Shown: positions 16,031 through 24,005 of the stretch, piece after piece
Numbering within the stretch: position 1 is the stretch's first letter
How the letters are laid out: the number at the start of each line of letters is the position of its first letter
Assembly (NCBI GenBank): GCA_016125585.1
Contig: WGLL01000001.1
Coordinates: 124,001 to 188,000 of the forward strand
Direction of reading: 5' to 3'
DNA: 64,000 nt
Origin: Caulobacter sp.
GTDB taxonomy: Bacteria; Pseudomonadota; Alphaproteobacteria; Caulobacterales; Caulobacteraceae
Translations under genes and position numbers: made by a program
The notes under the pieces: model-generated
What the model was told of the DNA's origin: nothing
The model's database searches: none
Seen by the model: only the letters and a program-made list of their open reading frames with translations

Positions 16031-16606
16031 TCACGCCGCTTGAGCCAGGGCTTTCGCCTGGGGGATGGCCCGATACAGGGTCGAGACGCCGACGCCGACC
16101 TCCCTGGCCACCTCATGCACGGGCAGCTTGCCCTCGATGAGCAGGGCCTTGGCCATCGCGATCTTCGGCTCGGTCATCACCTTGGGGCGACCGCCGCGTT
16201 GTCCAGGTCCACGGGCAGCAAGAGCCGCCTTGGTTCTGGCGCGCAAACAGTCCACCTCGAACTGGTTTATCGCAGCCATCAAATTAAGCAGCAGGCTTCC
16301 AGATGGGCCTCCCGACGCAGTGTCGATCGCCTCGGTCAGGCTCCTCAGGCCGATACCCCGACGCTGGAGATCATCGGTCGTAGCGAGGAGTTGCTTCATG
16401 CTCCGGGCGAGCCGCGACAGCGCGTAGACGACGATCTCGTCGCCTTCGCGCGCGAACGCCAGGGCCTTGAGAAACTCAGGCCGGTCGTCGATCCGACCAG
16501 ACATCTTCTCTTCGTAGATGTGATCGCAGCCCGCCGCCTTGAGGGCGTCGATCTGCATCTTGGTGTCTTGCGAAGAAAGGCTGACTCTCGCGTATCCGAT
16601 CCGCAT
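16031..16606 (-). CDS. Small serine recombinase (resolvase/invertase)
   Basis: 191 residues, the normal length for Tn3/Gin-type resolvases. The catalytic motif is GYARVSLSSQD with Ser9. EIVVYALSRLARSMKQL carries the conserved arginines, and the C-terminal HTH is PVHEVAREVGVGVSTLYRAI. It would act on local res-type sites to resolve or invert DNA, not to integrate the island. An imperfect inverted repeat lies just upstream. It is followed by the ParB-like fragment, so both probably came from a plasmid or transposon backbone. It looks intact. Confidence 0.92.
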   Translation of the reverse strand: MRIGYARVSLSSQDTKMQIDALKAAGCDHIYEEKMSGRIDDRPEFLKALAFAREGDEIVVYALSRLARSMKQLLATTDDLQRRGIGLRSLTEAIDTASGGPSGSLLLNLMAAINQFEVDCLRARTKAALAARGPGQRGGRPKVMTEPKIAMAKALLIEGKLPVHEVAREVGVGVSTLYRAIPQAKALAQAA

Positions 16607-16612
16607 ACACTT

Positions 16613-16670
16613 CCCGTAACTCAGAACCTCGATCTGTAAAGAGAGATCAGTTGTGGGAATGAGTTATGGG
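16613..16670. repeat. Inverted repeat between the resolvase and the large recombinase
   Basis: CCCGTAACTC (16613-16622) is mirrored by GAGTTATGGG (16661-16670): ten-base arms with one mismatch and a 38-bp spacer. It starts 7 bp upstream of the resolvase start codon, a usual position for resolvase binding sites or an operator. Function is not established. Confidence 0.45.
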
Positions 16671-16675
16671 AGACC

Positions 16676-18181
16676 TTAACCCAGGATCGCGACTACATTA
16701 CTCGAATGCAGCCGGATACTGAAACCTGCGCAGCGCGCGGCGTGCGCAATGCGCGCTCTAACCAGAAACAAGTCTTCGCTCGATGTCTGATGAGCCGAGG
16801 CGGTCAGTTCCCGCACAGCTTCCCGAAGCTCCTTTAGGCCAGCGCCATGATCGGCAACCGTCAGTGCGTCTCGGATCGCCTGCTCCTCTGCGCGCGCCAC
16901 GGTCAGTTCGTCCCTAACAGCCGCGATCGCTCCCACGATTTCATCGGTGTGATCCGCGCCGAATGCAGCTAAGAGCGACTGGAGACGGCCAGACAGTCGG
17001 GTGCACCGGGTGATGGCCTGCTCAAGGCTATTCCTCAGGGCGCAGGTGTCGGGGCCCTTGCGGGCCTGCAAGTCGAACCGGTCGATTGCGGATAGGAACC
17101 CCCGCTCGACTTCATCGAAGTTGAACAGCGTCCGCTCTGCGCACCTGCGCCTTCTGCGCGCCGCCGCGCACCCGAGATGGCGCTCACCCTTGCCCTTGCC
17201 GACGTAGGTCATGCGTGAACCGCATGCGGCGCAGTGGGCTACGAAGGTGAGGATGTTGCGGAACTCGGTTCCTTTACGTCCCGAGCCAGCATGCCGCCTG
17301 GAGATCACGGCGGCGCGGGCTCGCAGGAGAAGGTCGCGCTGAATTATGCTTGGGAAGTAATTCTCGATTGGTGGACCAGCAGGAAGACGTTTTCCTTGCT
17401 CCAGGGTGTGCGGCTGGTAGGTGCCGACCACAGCGTCCGACCCTATGAGTTTTTGGATGTAGCTCGCGTGCCAGCCATCCGCCCCTCGAAAGGGCTGGAC
17501 TCCCTCCGCGTTGAGCCTGCGAGCAATGGACGCCTTTCCCACGCCAGCGGCAGACTCTTCAAAAATGCGGCGGACCACACCAGCGCGACCCTCCAGGACC
17601 GTGAAGGTCGATCTGTCCTCACTCAGCGTCAGCCACGCCGGACACACTCTGGTCAGCTTGCGACCGCCCGCTTCTTCGCGTTTTCGAGCCCACGCTGCCC
17701 GCACCCGCTTGCTCTTGGTCGCAGACTCTTCGTGCGCACGAAGCATCACGATGAGGCTGCTCAGCAGACGAAGCCCGCCATCTTCCGCCATGCTTTGCCG
17801 GGTGAACCGCTGGCGATCGGTAAGCGTGACCAGTGTGATCCCGGAATTGATGAGCCCGATGAAGGGCGCAAGCGCGTCGAGCGGTGCTTGGCGGTTTAGC
17901 CGGTCCAGACTCTCGACGATCAAGACATGGGGGAGTTTGACTTCACCCGCCTCGACGCGGCGGATGAACATCCCGAGCTTACCCCTCGTGAGATGGTGGC
18001 CAGAGAATGCAGAGATGGCCTCGTCAATGATGGTCTCGACGATGACAAGACGATGTTCGGCGGCATACCGATTGGCCGCTTCAAGCTGCCGTCGAAGGCT
18101 GTCGCGCCCGGTTTGCGCCTCACTCGACCATCTAATGTAGAGGCTTGTGGGGATCGTTGGCTGGATCGTGGGGGAGACCAT
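16676..18181 (-). CDS. int: Large serine recombinase (island integrase)
   Basis: The frame is open far upstream through comM sequence, but the protein starts at ATG 18181 (501 residues). Residues 1-150 are the catalytic domain with SLYIRWSSEAQ (likely nucleophile Ser19) and LIVESLDRLNRQ. The recombinase domain follows (about 170-270; IFEESAAGVGKASIARRLNA, GVQPFRGADGWH). Then comes a zinc ribbon (VAHCAACGSRM ... LGCAAARRRRRCAE) and a coiled C-terminal region. Such enzymes integrate DNA between short att sites without host factors. Its start lies 26 bp inside the right att core and on the comM strand, so in the integrated state it is probably transcribed from the comM promoter. All domains appear complete. 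Confidence 0.93.
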   Translation of the reverse strand: MVSPTIQPTIPTSLYIRWSSEAQTGRDSLRRQLEAANRYAAEHRLVIVETIIDEAISAFSGHHLTRGKLGMFIRRVEAGEVKLPHVLIVESLDRLNRQAPLDALAPFIGLINSGITLVTLTDRQRFTRQSMAEDGGLRLLSSLIVMLRAHEESATKSKRVRAAWARKREEAGGRKLTRVCPAWLTLSEDRSTFTVLEGRAGVVRRIFEESAAGVGKASIARRLNAEGVQPFRGADGWHASYIQKLIGSDAVVGTYQPHTLEQGKRLPAGPPIENYFPSIIQRDLLLRARAAVISRRHAGSGRKGTEFRNILTFVAHCAACGSRMTYVGKGKGERHLGCAAARRRRRCAERTLFNFDEVERGFLSAIDRFDLQARKGPDTCALRNSLEQAITRCTRLSGRLQSLLAAFGADHTDEIVGAIAAVRDELTVARAEEQAIRDALTVADHGAGLKELREAVRELTASAHQTSSEDLFLVRARIAHAARCAGFSIRLHSSNVVAILG

Positions 18182-18206
18182 CCCCGGACCATGACAATCG
18201 ACCCCA

Positions 18207-18214
18207 TGTCGAGC
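18207..18214 (+). other. attR: Right attachment core (attR), 8-bp direct repeat
   Basis: Second copy of TGTCGAGC, at the point where comM homology (GGTCACAACCTGCT on the minus strand) stops. Island DNA is on the left (ACCCCA), host comM on the right. Replacing the island with one copy of the core restores a single open comM frame of 399 codons including the stop. Confidence 0.75.
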
Positions 18215-18849
18215 AGGTTGTGACCCCCGGCGGCGGCGATCTCCAGCGCCCGCTTGGCCTGTTCCTGGCCCTTCACGTCCCGCAGGTCCGGCCCGCCGCT
18301 GGTCTGGATCACCGGTCCCGGCTGCGGCGCCCCCATGATCTGGGTTCCGCGGAAATGGTTGATCAGATTGATCAGCGAGCGCGGGGCGATGATCCGGGTC
18401 TCTCCCGCCCAGGCCGCCTCGGCGCCGCAGGCCTCCGGGCAGATCAGGCCCAGGTCCATGGCCCCGGCGGCGATCGAGGCCGGCAGGGCCCCGGCCACCG
18501 GGGAGATGCCGCCATCCAGGGACAGCTCGCCGATCGCCGCCCAGCCGTTCAGGGCGTCGGGCGGGATCACCCCCATGGCGGCCATTACCGCGAGCGCGAT
18601 GGGCAGGTCGTAGTGGCTGCCCTCCTTGGGCAGGTCGGCGGGCGCCAGGTTGGCCACCACCCGCTGGGCCGGCATGGCCAGGCCAAGCCCGGCGAATGCG
18701 CCGCGCACCCGCTCGCGGCTCTCGCCGACGGCCTTGTCGCCCAGGCCGACCACGACGAAGTTGGGCAGGCCGCCGGTCAGCTGGACCTCGACATCCACCC
18801 GCCGGGCCTCGACCCCCTCGAAGGCGACGGTGACAACCCGTGCGACCAT
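18207..18849 (-). pseudogene. comM: comM (Mg-chelatase-like, YifB) 5' fragment
   Basis: N-terminal 214 codons of ComM, starting MVARVVTVAFEGVEARRVDV. They include the Lon-like ChlI domain signature VVGLGDKAVGESRERVRGAF, DLPKEGSHYDLPIALAVMAA, and the approach to the ATPase site GQEQAKRALEIAAAGGHNLL. Homology ends exactly where Walker A should begin. As it stands, translation would continue into the island to a stop at 17920, giving a 309-residue chimera that overlaps the recombinase gene in another frame. Non-functional as ComM. A LexA-type box lies upstream. Confidence 0.92.
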
Positions 18850-18887
18850 GGTTTTGCCACCCGCCTAAGCCGTTGAAGTTATGAGAC

Positions 18888-18896
18888 TTATCCACA
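18888..18896 (+). promoter_or_regulatory. Perfect DnaA-box sequence upstream of comM
   Basis: TTATCCACA, identical to the consensus DnaA 9-mer, lies between the LexA box and the comM start. A single box may be chance or may mark DnaA control; no cluster is seen. Confidence 0.3.
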
Positions 18897-18925
18897 AGCT
18901 CAACACAGACGGCGGCTCAAATCAA

Positions 18926-18940
18926 GAACAAATATAGAAC
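18926..18940 (-). promoter_or_regulatory. LexA (SOS) box upstream of comM
   Basis: GAACAAATATAGAAC, which on the comM strand reads GTTC-TATATTT-GTTC. This is an exact match to the alphaproteobacterial LexA consensus GTTC-N7-GTTC, with an A/T-rich spacer. It sits 76 bp upstream of the comM start in the only intergenic region before that gene. It predicts DNA-damage induction of comM and, by read-through, of the island recombinase. Confidence 0.65.
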
Positions 18941-19066
18941 CTAGTGAGAAATTGAATTGGAACAGTCACATAGCCTTCACAAGTTGAGACCGGAGCCCAA
19001 GCGTGCAACGGCCGGTCGCGACCCGCAAGGGCCGCGCCGGCCGCGTCAGGTCGGTCAGACCGGGGG

Positions 19067-20023
19067 TCAGTTGCAGCTGCCGGCCGAGTCGTTCCTCAGG
19101 GCGCAGATGATGGCGCCGCCCTGGCCGCCGGGATAGGTCGCCAGGATCTGGGTCTCGACCCAGTTCCATTTGTTCCAGGTGTCCTTGGCGGCGATATCGA
19201 ACACCCGGTCGAAGTTGCCGTTGATCTTGGCCCGGTCCTTTCCGGCCCCGTCCTTGTTCAGATAGGCGTGCTTGACCCGCGACCGGGCCAGCCAGCCGTA
19301 GTTGCAGTGGCTCCATTCCGGGAAGCCGTCATAGCAGCCGGTAATCAGACCGTCGGGAAAGGGGGTGTCGCGCTTGGCGGGATCAAGCCAGGGGGCCCGC
19401 GCGCCATTGCCGAGGCCGGGCGGATTGTCCCGCGCGATGGCCCTGCGGCTGTCAGGCTTGTCGCCCCAGTTGGAGTGGGAATAGAAATCCTGCGAGGCGT
19501 GCAACGCCAGGCCGATGTCCTCCAGCACATTGCATTTGGCGCGACCCTTCTGGCCCAGATAGGTGCAGCTGCTGTCAGCGGTCGGCATCTGATCGGCCCG
19601 GGCGACCCATTTGCCGGCGGCGTTCTTTTCCGCCATGGCGCCGGCGTCGCGAACGGCCTCGTCCAGCTTGGCGAACATATAGTTGCGGCAGGCTTCCAGC
19701 TTCTTCCGGGCCTGCTCCCGGCTCTGCGGATAGTCCTTCTCGTCGAACCAGTCTGCGCCGTCGCAGTGGTTTATCTCCGAGGACATCAACCCCCGGGCCG
19801 GATTGTCCGGCGCGCCGACGGCGCCGAAGGCGCCATCCTTGCCGGCCAGTTCCGACAGGGTCAGCGGACCCAGCACCTGCAGCCCGCCGGTCATCATGCC
19901 CTGTCGGGTGATCCTTTCATGCTCGGCGTCCTGACCCAGCACCGAACTGCGAATGGTGCCGAAACCCGTCACCCCCAGGACCAGGACCACCGCCGCGGCT
20001 CCGGTCAAAAACGTCTTGCGCAT
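19067..20023 (-). CDS. Secreted phospholipase-C/HetC-like protein
   Basis: 318 residues with an N-terminal signal peptide (MRKTFLTGAAAVVLVLGVTG). The histidine-rich core resembles zinc-dependent phospholipase C / Het-C-type proteins: EINHCDGADWF and LALHASQDFYSHSNWGD, where the H-A-S-Q-D-x-x-S-H motif is diagnostic of the fold. Several cysteines (SSCTYLG, KCNVLED, TGCYDGF, SHCNYGW) suggest periplasmic or secreted disulfides. The substrate is unknown. It stands alone, 88 bp from gshB. The 217 bp between it and comM hold the comM promoter region and no gene. Confidence 0.65.
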   Translation of the reverse strand: MRKTFLTGAAAVVLVLGVTGFGTIRSSVLGQDAEHERITRQGMMTGGLQVLGPLTLSELAGKDGAFGAVGAPDNPARGLMSSEINHCDGADWFDEKDYPQSREQARKKLEACRNYMFAKLDEAVRDAGAMAEKNAAGKWVARADQMPTADSSCTYLGQKGRAKCNVLEDIGLALHASQDFYSHSNWGDKPDSRRAIARDNPPGLGNGARAPWLDPAKRDTPFPDGLITGCYDGFPEWSHCNYGWLARSRVKHAYLNKDGAGKDRAKINGNFDRVFDIAAKDTWNKWNWVETQILATYPGGQGGAIICALRNDSAGSCN

Positions 20024-20110
20024 TTTCGCCCCCTGATTGTGTTGTCAGGGTTAACGCCATAACACGACTCTGCGAAAATACAATCTTGCGGAGAATCTGG
20101 TGAGCAGGCC

Positions 20111-21061
20111 TCAGGCGCCCGCCCGCAGCGCCTCGATCCGGTCCCACATGGCGACGGTGACGTCCGGTCCGCCGAATCGCTTCAGCTGCTGGGCGCCGGT
20201 CGGCGAGGTGACATTGATCTCGGTCAGGTAGTCGCCGATCACATCGATGCCGACGAACAGCAGGCCCCGCCGCTTCAACTCCGGGCCGATGATCTCGCAC
20301 AGTTCCCGGTCGCGGGCGGTCAGCTCGACCGCCTCGGCGCGGCCCCCCCGGGCGAGGTTGGACCGCACCTGGCCATCGGCCGGCACCCGGTTGATGGCGC
20401 CCACCGGCTCGCCGTCGACCAGCAGCACCCGCTTGTCGCCCTTCGACACCGCCGGAATGAAGGCCTGGGCGATGACCTGTTCGCGCCCGATCAGGGCGTG
20501 CAGTTCCAGCAGGGCGTCGAGATTGGGATCGCCCTTCTTCAACCGCACCACGCCGGACCCGCCGCCGCCGTAGAGGGGCTTGAGCACGATGTCCCCGTGG
20601 CGATCCTGGAAATCGTGGATGGCGTCGGGGTCGCTGGTGATCAGGGTCGGGGGCTGCACACCGGGAAACTCGGTGACGAAGATCTTCTCCGGGGCGTTGC
20701 GCACCTCGGTGGGATTGTTGACCACCAGGGTCCGGGGATGGACCGCGTCCAGCATGTGGGTGGCGGTGATATAGGCCATGTCGAAGGGCGGATCCTGGCG
20801 CATCAGCACCACGTCGATGTCGTCGGCCAGGTCCAGGGTCACCGGCGCGCCGGCGGTGAAATGGTTGCCCTTCTCGGCCCTCAGGGTCACCGGGATGGCC
20901 CGGGCCCGCACCCGTCCCTCTTCCAGCGACAGCTTCTCGGGGCGGTAGACCCAGAGCTGATGACCCCGCGCCTGGGCGTTCATCATCATCAGGAAGGAGG
21001 TGTCGGTATCGATGTTGACCCCTTCAATGGGATCCATCTGGACGGCGACGCGCAGGGTCAT
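20111..21061 (-). CDS. gshB: Glutathione synthetase
   Basis: 316 residues from ATG 21061, close to the family norm. It opens [20 protein letters not shown] and carries [20 protein letters not shown], the ATP-grasp glycine loop [12 protein letters not shown], and the C-terminal [20 protein letters not shown] with INVTSPTG metal/substrate contacts. It joins gamma-glutamylcysteine and glycine with ATP in the cytosol. sirB1, yraN and rsmI lie upstream on the same strand with short gaps, suggesting a loose operon. Confidence 0.97.
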   Translation of the reverse strand: MTLRVAVQMDPIEGVNIDTDTSFLMMMNAQARGHQLWVYRPEKLSLEEGRVRARAIPVTLRAEKGNHFTAGAPVTLDLADDIDVVLMRQDPPFDMAYITATHMLDAVHPRTLVVNNPTEVRNAPEKIFVTEFPGVQPPTLITSDPDAIHDFQDRHGDIVLKPLYGGGGSGVVRLKKGDPNLDALLELHALIGREQVIAQAFIPAVSKGDKRVLLVDGEPVGAINRVPADGQVRSNLARGGRAEAVELTARDRELCEIIGPELKRRGLLFVGIDVIGDYLTEINVTSPTGAQQLKRFGGPDVTVAMWDRIEALRAGA

Positions 21062-21153
21062 GGCAGCTCCGGAAAGGCGTGGGTCTAACTTGAGGCGGCG
21101 AGGCCGCCATTGCCAGAGGGTGGCGAGAAGAAACGCGCCAGGGAGGACGGCCG

Positions 21154-21972
21154 TCAGTTCAGCCGCAGCCGCAGGCGTTCGCGGGCGGCGCGGGCGGCGA
21201 TGCTGGCGCCCCCGTCCAGTTGCTGGGCCCGTCCAAGCGCCTCCATGGCCCCGGCCAGGGCGCCCTGGCCTTCCCGGGCGCGGGCCACGTCCAGCCACGG
21301 CCGGTGGTCGGCCGGATCGAGCAGGGCCCGGCGCAGGGCCGAACGCTCCGCGCTCTCCCAGTCGCCGGCCAGCTGGGCGCGGGCGAAGATGTTGTTCTGC
21401 AGCCGGATCAAGACCGCCCGGTCGCTGACCGGGGCCATCAGGATTTCGAGCCGGGCGGCGACATCGGGGGTCAGTCCGGCGCGCAGGGCTCGGCTGCTCA
21501 GCTCCGAGGGCAGCACCAGCCGCCCCTCGCTGAACGGGTCCAGCGCCACCGGTCCCTCGCCGGTGTCGATGCGCAGCAGGAAATGGCCGGGGAAGTCGAC
21601 GCCGTGAACCCCCAGGCCGCAAGCCCGCCCGGCGTGCAGATAGATCAGCCCCAGCATCACCGGCAGGCCCTTGCGGCGGTCGCCCAGGGCGATGAGATCG
21701 GCATTGGCCGGATGGTCGTAGGTCAACAGATCGCCGGCCAGCCGCAGGTCCCCGGCCATGGCCTCGGCGATCGCCTCTTCCGGGCTTTCCCTGTGCCGCA
21801 GCCGGTCGGTCAGGGCCTCGATCGCCTCGCGCCCCATGCGCCGGGCCGGCTCCGGGTCGCGGTCGGGGATTTCGTGCAGGGCGCAGGCCAGCGCCGCCTC
21901 GAACAGGGGGAAGTCGCCATCCTCCGCCCGGCCCGCCTCACTCAGAAACTGTTCCGCCTCGCGCCGCGTCAT
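21154..21972 (-). CDS. SirB1 family protein (transglutaminase-like with TPR)
   Basis: 272 residues. The central transglutaminase-like part shows [20 protein letters not shown] and [16 protein letters not shown], where the Cys/His positions of the fold are partly kept. The C-terminal 100 residues carry a tetratricopeptide-like helical repeat ([20 protein letters not shown] to [15 protein letters not shown]). This is the SirB1/YchA architecture; its biochemical role is not well defined. Six bases separate it from yraN. Confidence 0.85.
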   Translation of the reverse strand: MTRREAEQFLSEAGRAEDGDFPLFEAALACALHEIPDRDPEPARRMGREAIEALTDRLRHRESPEEAIAEAMAGDLRLAGDLLTYDHPANADLIALGDRRKGLPVMLGLIYLHAGRACGLGVHGVDFPGHFLLRIDTGEGPVALDPFSEGRLVLPSELSSRALRAGLTPDVAARLEILMAPVSDRAVLIRLQNNIFARAQLAGDWESAERSALRRALLDPADHRPWLDVARAREGQGALAGAMEALGRAQQLDGGASIAARAARERLRLRLN

Positions 21973-21978
21973 GACGCT

Positions 21979-22380
21979 CTAATAGACGTCCGGCCATGCG
22001 TCGGGAACATGGCGTGGCCATTTGCCCGGCGAAAGGGCCATCAAATCCAGCCGCACCACACAATCCTTCAGCGACGGCCGCCCCGCCGCCAGCCGCACCG
22101 CCGCCCGGCGCAACCGTTCCCGCTGATCGGGCAGCACAGCCTCCAGCGCGGCCTCGACGGTCCGGCGCCGCTTGACCTCGACCACCGCCAGGACCCGGCC
22201 CTTGAGCGCCAGCAGGTCAATCTCGCCCTGCCGGGTGCGCAGTCGAAAGCCCAGGATCCGGTAGCCCTTGAGCATGAGGGCCAGGGCCGCCCAGACCTCC
22301 GCCCGATGCCCGGAGACCCGCGCCTGTCCGCCCCGCCGGCGCCGCGCCTCGCGCACCCCCTCCGGCGTCGGCCGGCTCAT
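21979..22380 (-). CDS. yraN: YraN family (UPF0102) endonuclease-like protein
   Basis: 133 residues with the UPF0102 core: RAEVWAALALMLKGYRILGF, then RTRQGEIDLLALKGRVLAVV and EVKRR. The E...GEIDLL...VEVKRR pattern is the PD-(D/E)XK nuclease-like active site. It overlaps the rsmI gene by four bases, and the rsmI-yraN order is common in proteobacteria. No confirmed physiological role. Confidence 0.93.
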   Translation of the reverse strand: MSRPTPEGVREARRRRGGQARVSGHRAEVWAALALMLKGYRILGFRLRTRQGEIDLLALKGRVLAVVEVKRRRTVEAALEAVLPDQRERLRRAAVRLAAGRPSLKDCVVRLDLMALSPGKWPRHVPDAWPDVY

Positions 22381-23252
22381 CCCGGGGTCTTCACCGCCAG
22401 GGCCTGGCGATAAAGCGCGCGGCGATTGACCCCCAGGGCCCGGGCCACCTCCGACGCCGCCTCGCCGGGCGGCAGCCGGGTCAGGGCCTCGGCCAGGGCG
22501 GCGGCGGCGTCGGCTTCGGTGGCGACCTCGGCCTCGCCGGGGCCGACGATCACGACAATCTCCCCCCTGGGGCTGTCCAGGGCCGGGTCGGCGGCCAGCT
22601 GTGACAGCGATCCCCGCACACAGGTTTCATGCAGCTTGGTCAGCTCCCGCGCCACCGCCGCCGGCCGGTCGCCCAGCACCTGGGCCATATCGCCCAGGGA
22701 CGCCGCCAGCCTCGGTCCGCTCTCATAGAAGATCAGGGTCGAGCGCATGTTGGCGAACTCGCCCAGGGCGGTGCGCCGCGCCGCGCTCTTGGGCGGCAGG
22801 AAACCGACGAACAGGAAGCGGTCGGTGGGCAGGCCCGCCAGGCACAGGGCCGCCAGCGCCGCCGAGGCTCCCGGGATGGGGACGACAGGGTGGCCAGCGG
22901 CGATGGCCTCGGCGGCCAGCCGGTAGCCGGGATCGCTGACCATCGGCGTGCCGGCGTCGCTGCACAGGGCCACCCGCCCGCCTTCGGCCAGCAGGGCCAG
23001 GGCCCGGGGCCCCGTCCGGGCGGCGGCGTGCTCGTCGTAGCGCTCCATCTTTTTCGACAGGCCATAGGCGGTCAGCAGCTTGGCGGTGACCCGGGTGTCC
23101 TCGGCCAGCACCAGGTCACAGCCGTTCAGGACATCCAGCGCCCGCAGGGTGATGTCCCGCAGATTGCCGATCGGGGTGGCCACCAGATACAGGCCCGGCG
23201 CCAGGGGCGCGTCCGACAGGGGTGGGGGTGGCGGGCGTTGGGACACAGTCAT
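22377..23252 (-). CDS. rsmI: 16S rRNA (cytidine-1402-2'-O)-methyltransferase
   Basis: 291 residues, a normal length for RsmI. The SAM-binding tetrapyrrole-methylase-like fold is seen in GLYLVATPIGNLRDITLRAL, VLAEDTRVTAKLL, ALCSDAGTPMVSDPGYRLA and the TDRFLFVGFLPPKSA segment. It methylates the ribose of C1402 in the decoding centre. The C-terminus (ASEVARALGVNRRALYRQAL) is the small helical tail of the family. Confidence 0.97.
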   Translation of the reverse strand: MTVSQRPPPPPLSDAPLAPGLYLVATPIGNLRDITLRALDVLNGCDLVLAEDTRVTAKLLTAYGLSKKMERYDEHAAARTGPRALALLAEGGRVALCSDAGTPMVSDPGYRLAAEAIAAGHPVVPIPGASAALAALCLAGLPTDRFLFVGFLPPKSAARRTALGEFANMRSTLIFYESGPRLAASLGDMAQVLGDRPAAVARELTKLHETCVRGSLSQLAADPALDSPRGEIVVIVGPGEAEVATEADAAAALAEALTRLPPGEAASEVARALGVNRRALYRQALAVKTPG

Positions 23253-23347
23253 ACCTTCAGTCAGCAGCGACGACCCGGGCGGCTTGCCCCCCGGTCCGCG
23301 TCAAGGGATAGAGGTAGCACGACCGCGCGCCCAGGGAGTCTTCATCC

Positions 23348-23995
23348 GTGACCAAGTTCATCATCTGGCTGGTGCTGATCGCCTTGCTGGCGACGGCGCT
23401 GCTCGGCGCCTGGTGGTGGTTCGACCTGCGCTGGCGGCCGCACACCATCACCAAAAAGCAGATCGAGATGGTGAAGATTCTCGAGACCTCGGGCTTTGTC
23501 TCGCCGAAGCTTGGCGGGCCGAAGCTCTACATGATCGGCTTCCGCGGCTGCCCCGACTGTATCCGCTACGTCGCCGAGGAGTTCCCCAGGCTGCATGCAG
23601 CGGGGGTCGACACCCGGGTCATCTACCTGGCGCGGCCCGATCTCAACGGCGCCGAGAAATCCACCGCCGTGGAGCGGGCCACCATCGCCGAGCTGGCCTT
23701 TGGCCATGACTGGGGCCTGTTCGAGCGCTGGACCGCGACGCCGCTGGAGGCGTGGACCGGAGAGGGCATTCCGCCGGCCGATGGCGACCAGATGCGCACC
23801 GCCGTGGTCGAGGCCCGGCGCAAGACCATCAATGACCTGCGACCGCTGCTGAAAGCCAATGGCGTCAAGGTCGGCGAGACCGGGCTGCGGTATCCGACCC
23901 TGATCTGGTGGACCCGGGACGGTGAGATGAAAGCCTGCGTCTGCGAACGGCCCGAGACCTATCGCTACGTGCGGGCCGACCTTGGCGCCAAATAG
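23348..23995 (+). CDS. Membrane-anchored thioredoxin-like protein with CPDC motif
   Basis: 215 residues from GTG with GGGAG upstream. One N-terminal membrane segment (FIIWLVLIALLATALLGAWW) is followed by a periplasmic domain with YMIGFRGCPDCIRYVAEEFP, a CxxC redox site after a beta strand as in thioredoxin folds. A second Cys pair (KACVCERPE) is near the C-terminus. Divergent from rsmI and 10 bp before zapE. Possibly a disulfide handling protein; not recognised as a named family. Confidence 0.7.
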   Translation: MTKFIIWLVLIALLATALLGAWWWFDLRWRPHTITKKQIEMVKILETSGFVSPKLGGPKLYMIGFRGCPDCIRYVAEEFPRLHAAGVDTRVIYLARPDLNGAEKSTAVERATIAELAFGHDWGLFERWTATPLEAWTGEGIPPADGDQMRTAVVEARRKTINDLRPLLKANGVKVGETGLRYPTLIWWTRDGEMKACVCERPETYRYVRADLGAK

Positions 23996-24005
23996 TCCCT
24001 CGTCG

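Larger units (their letters stand above)
4144..18214. mobile_element. 14.07 kb genomic island integrated in comM by a large serine recombinase
   Basis: Evidence for the island: comM homology is interrupted at both ends; an 8-bp direct repeat flanks the insert; a 501-residue large serine recombinase gene starts 26 bp inside the right repeat; and the content is accessory (regulator, ubiquitin-like conjugation operon, lanthipeptide remnant, plasmid fragments). The 12.2-15.6 kb part is visibly richer in A/T than the flanks, which suggests several sources. comM/yifB is a known hotspot for genomic islands in other proteobacteria. No conjugation or phage structural genes are present, so it is either mobilised by other elements or a decayed remnant, although the recombinase looks intact. 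Confidence 0.88.

Noticed and set aside
17920..18849. A 309-residue ComM-like protein as an intact gene
   Set aside because: Homology ends at the att core (about 18212); the last 95 or so residues are out-of-frame recombinase sequence. Treated as a comM 5' fragment.
18181..18895. N-terminal extension of the large serine recombinase (739-residue frame)
   Set aside because: The upstream part is an out-of-frame reading of comM. The protein family starts at the ATG at 18181, followed by the catalytic motif.
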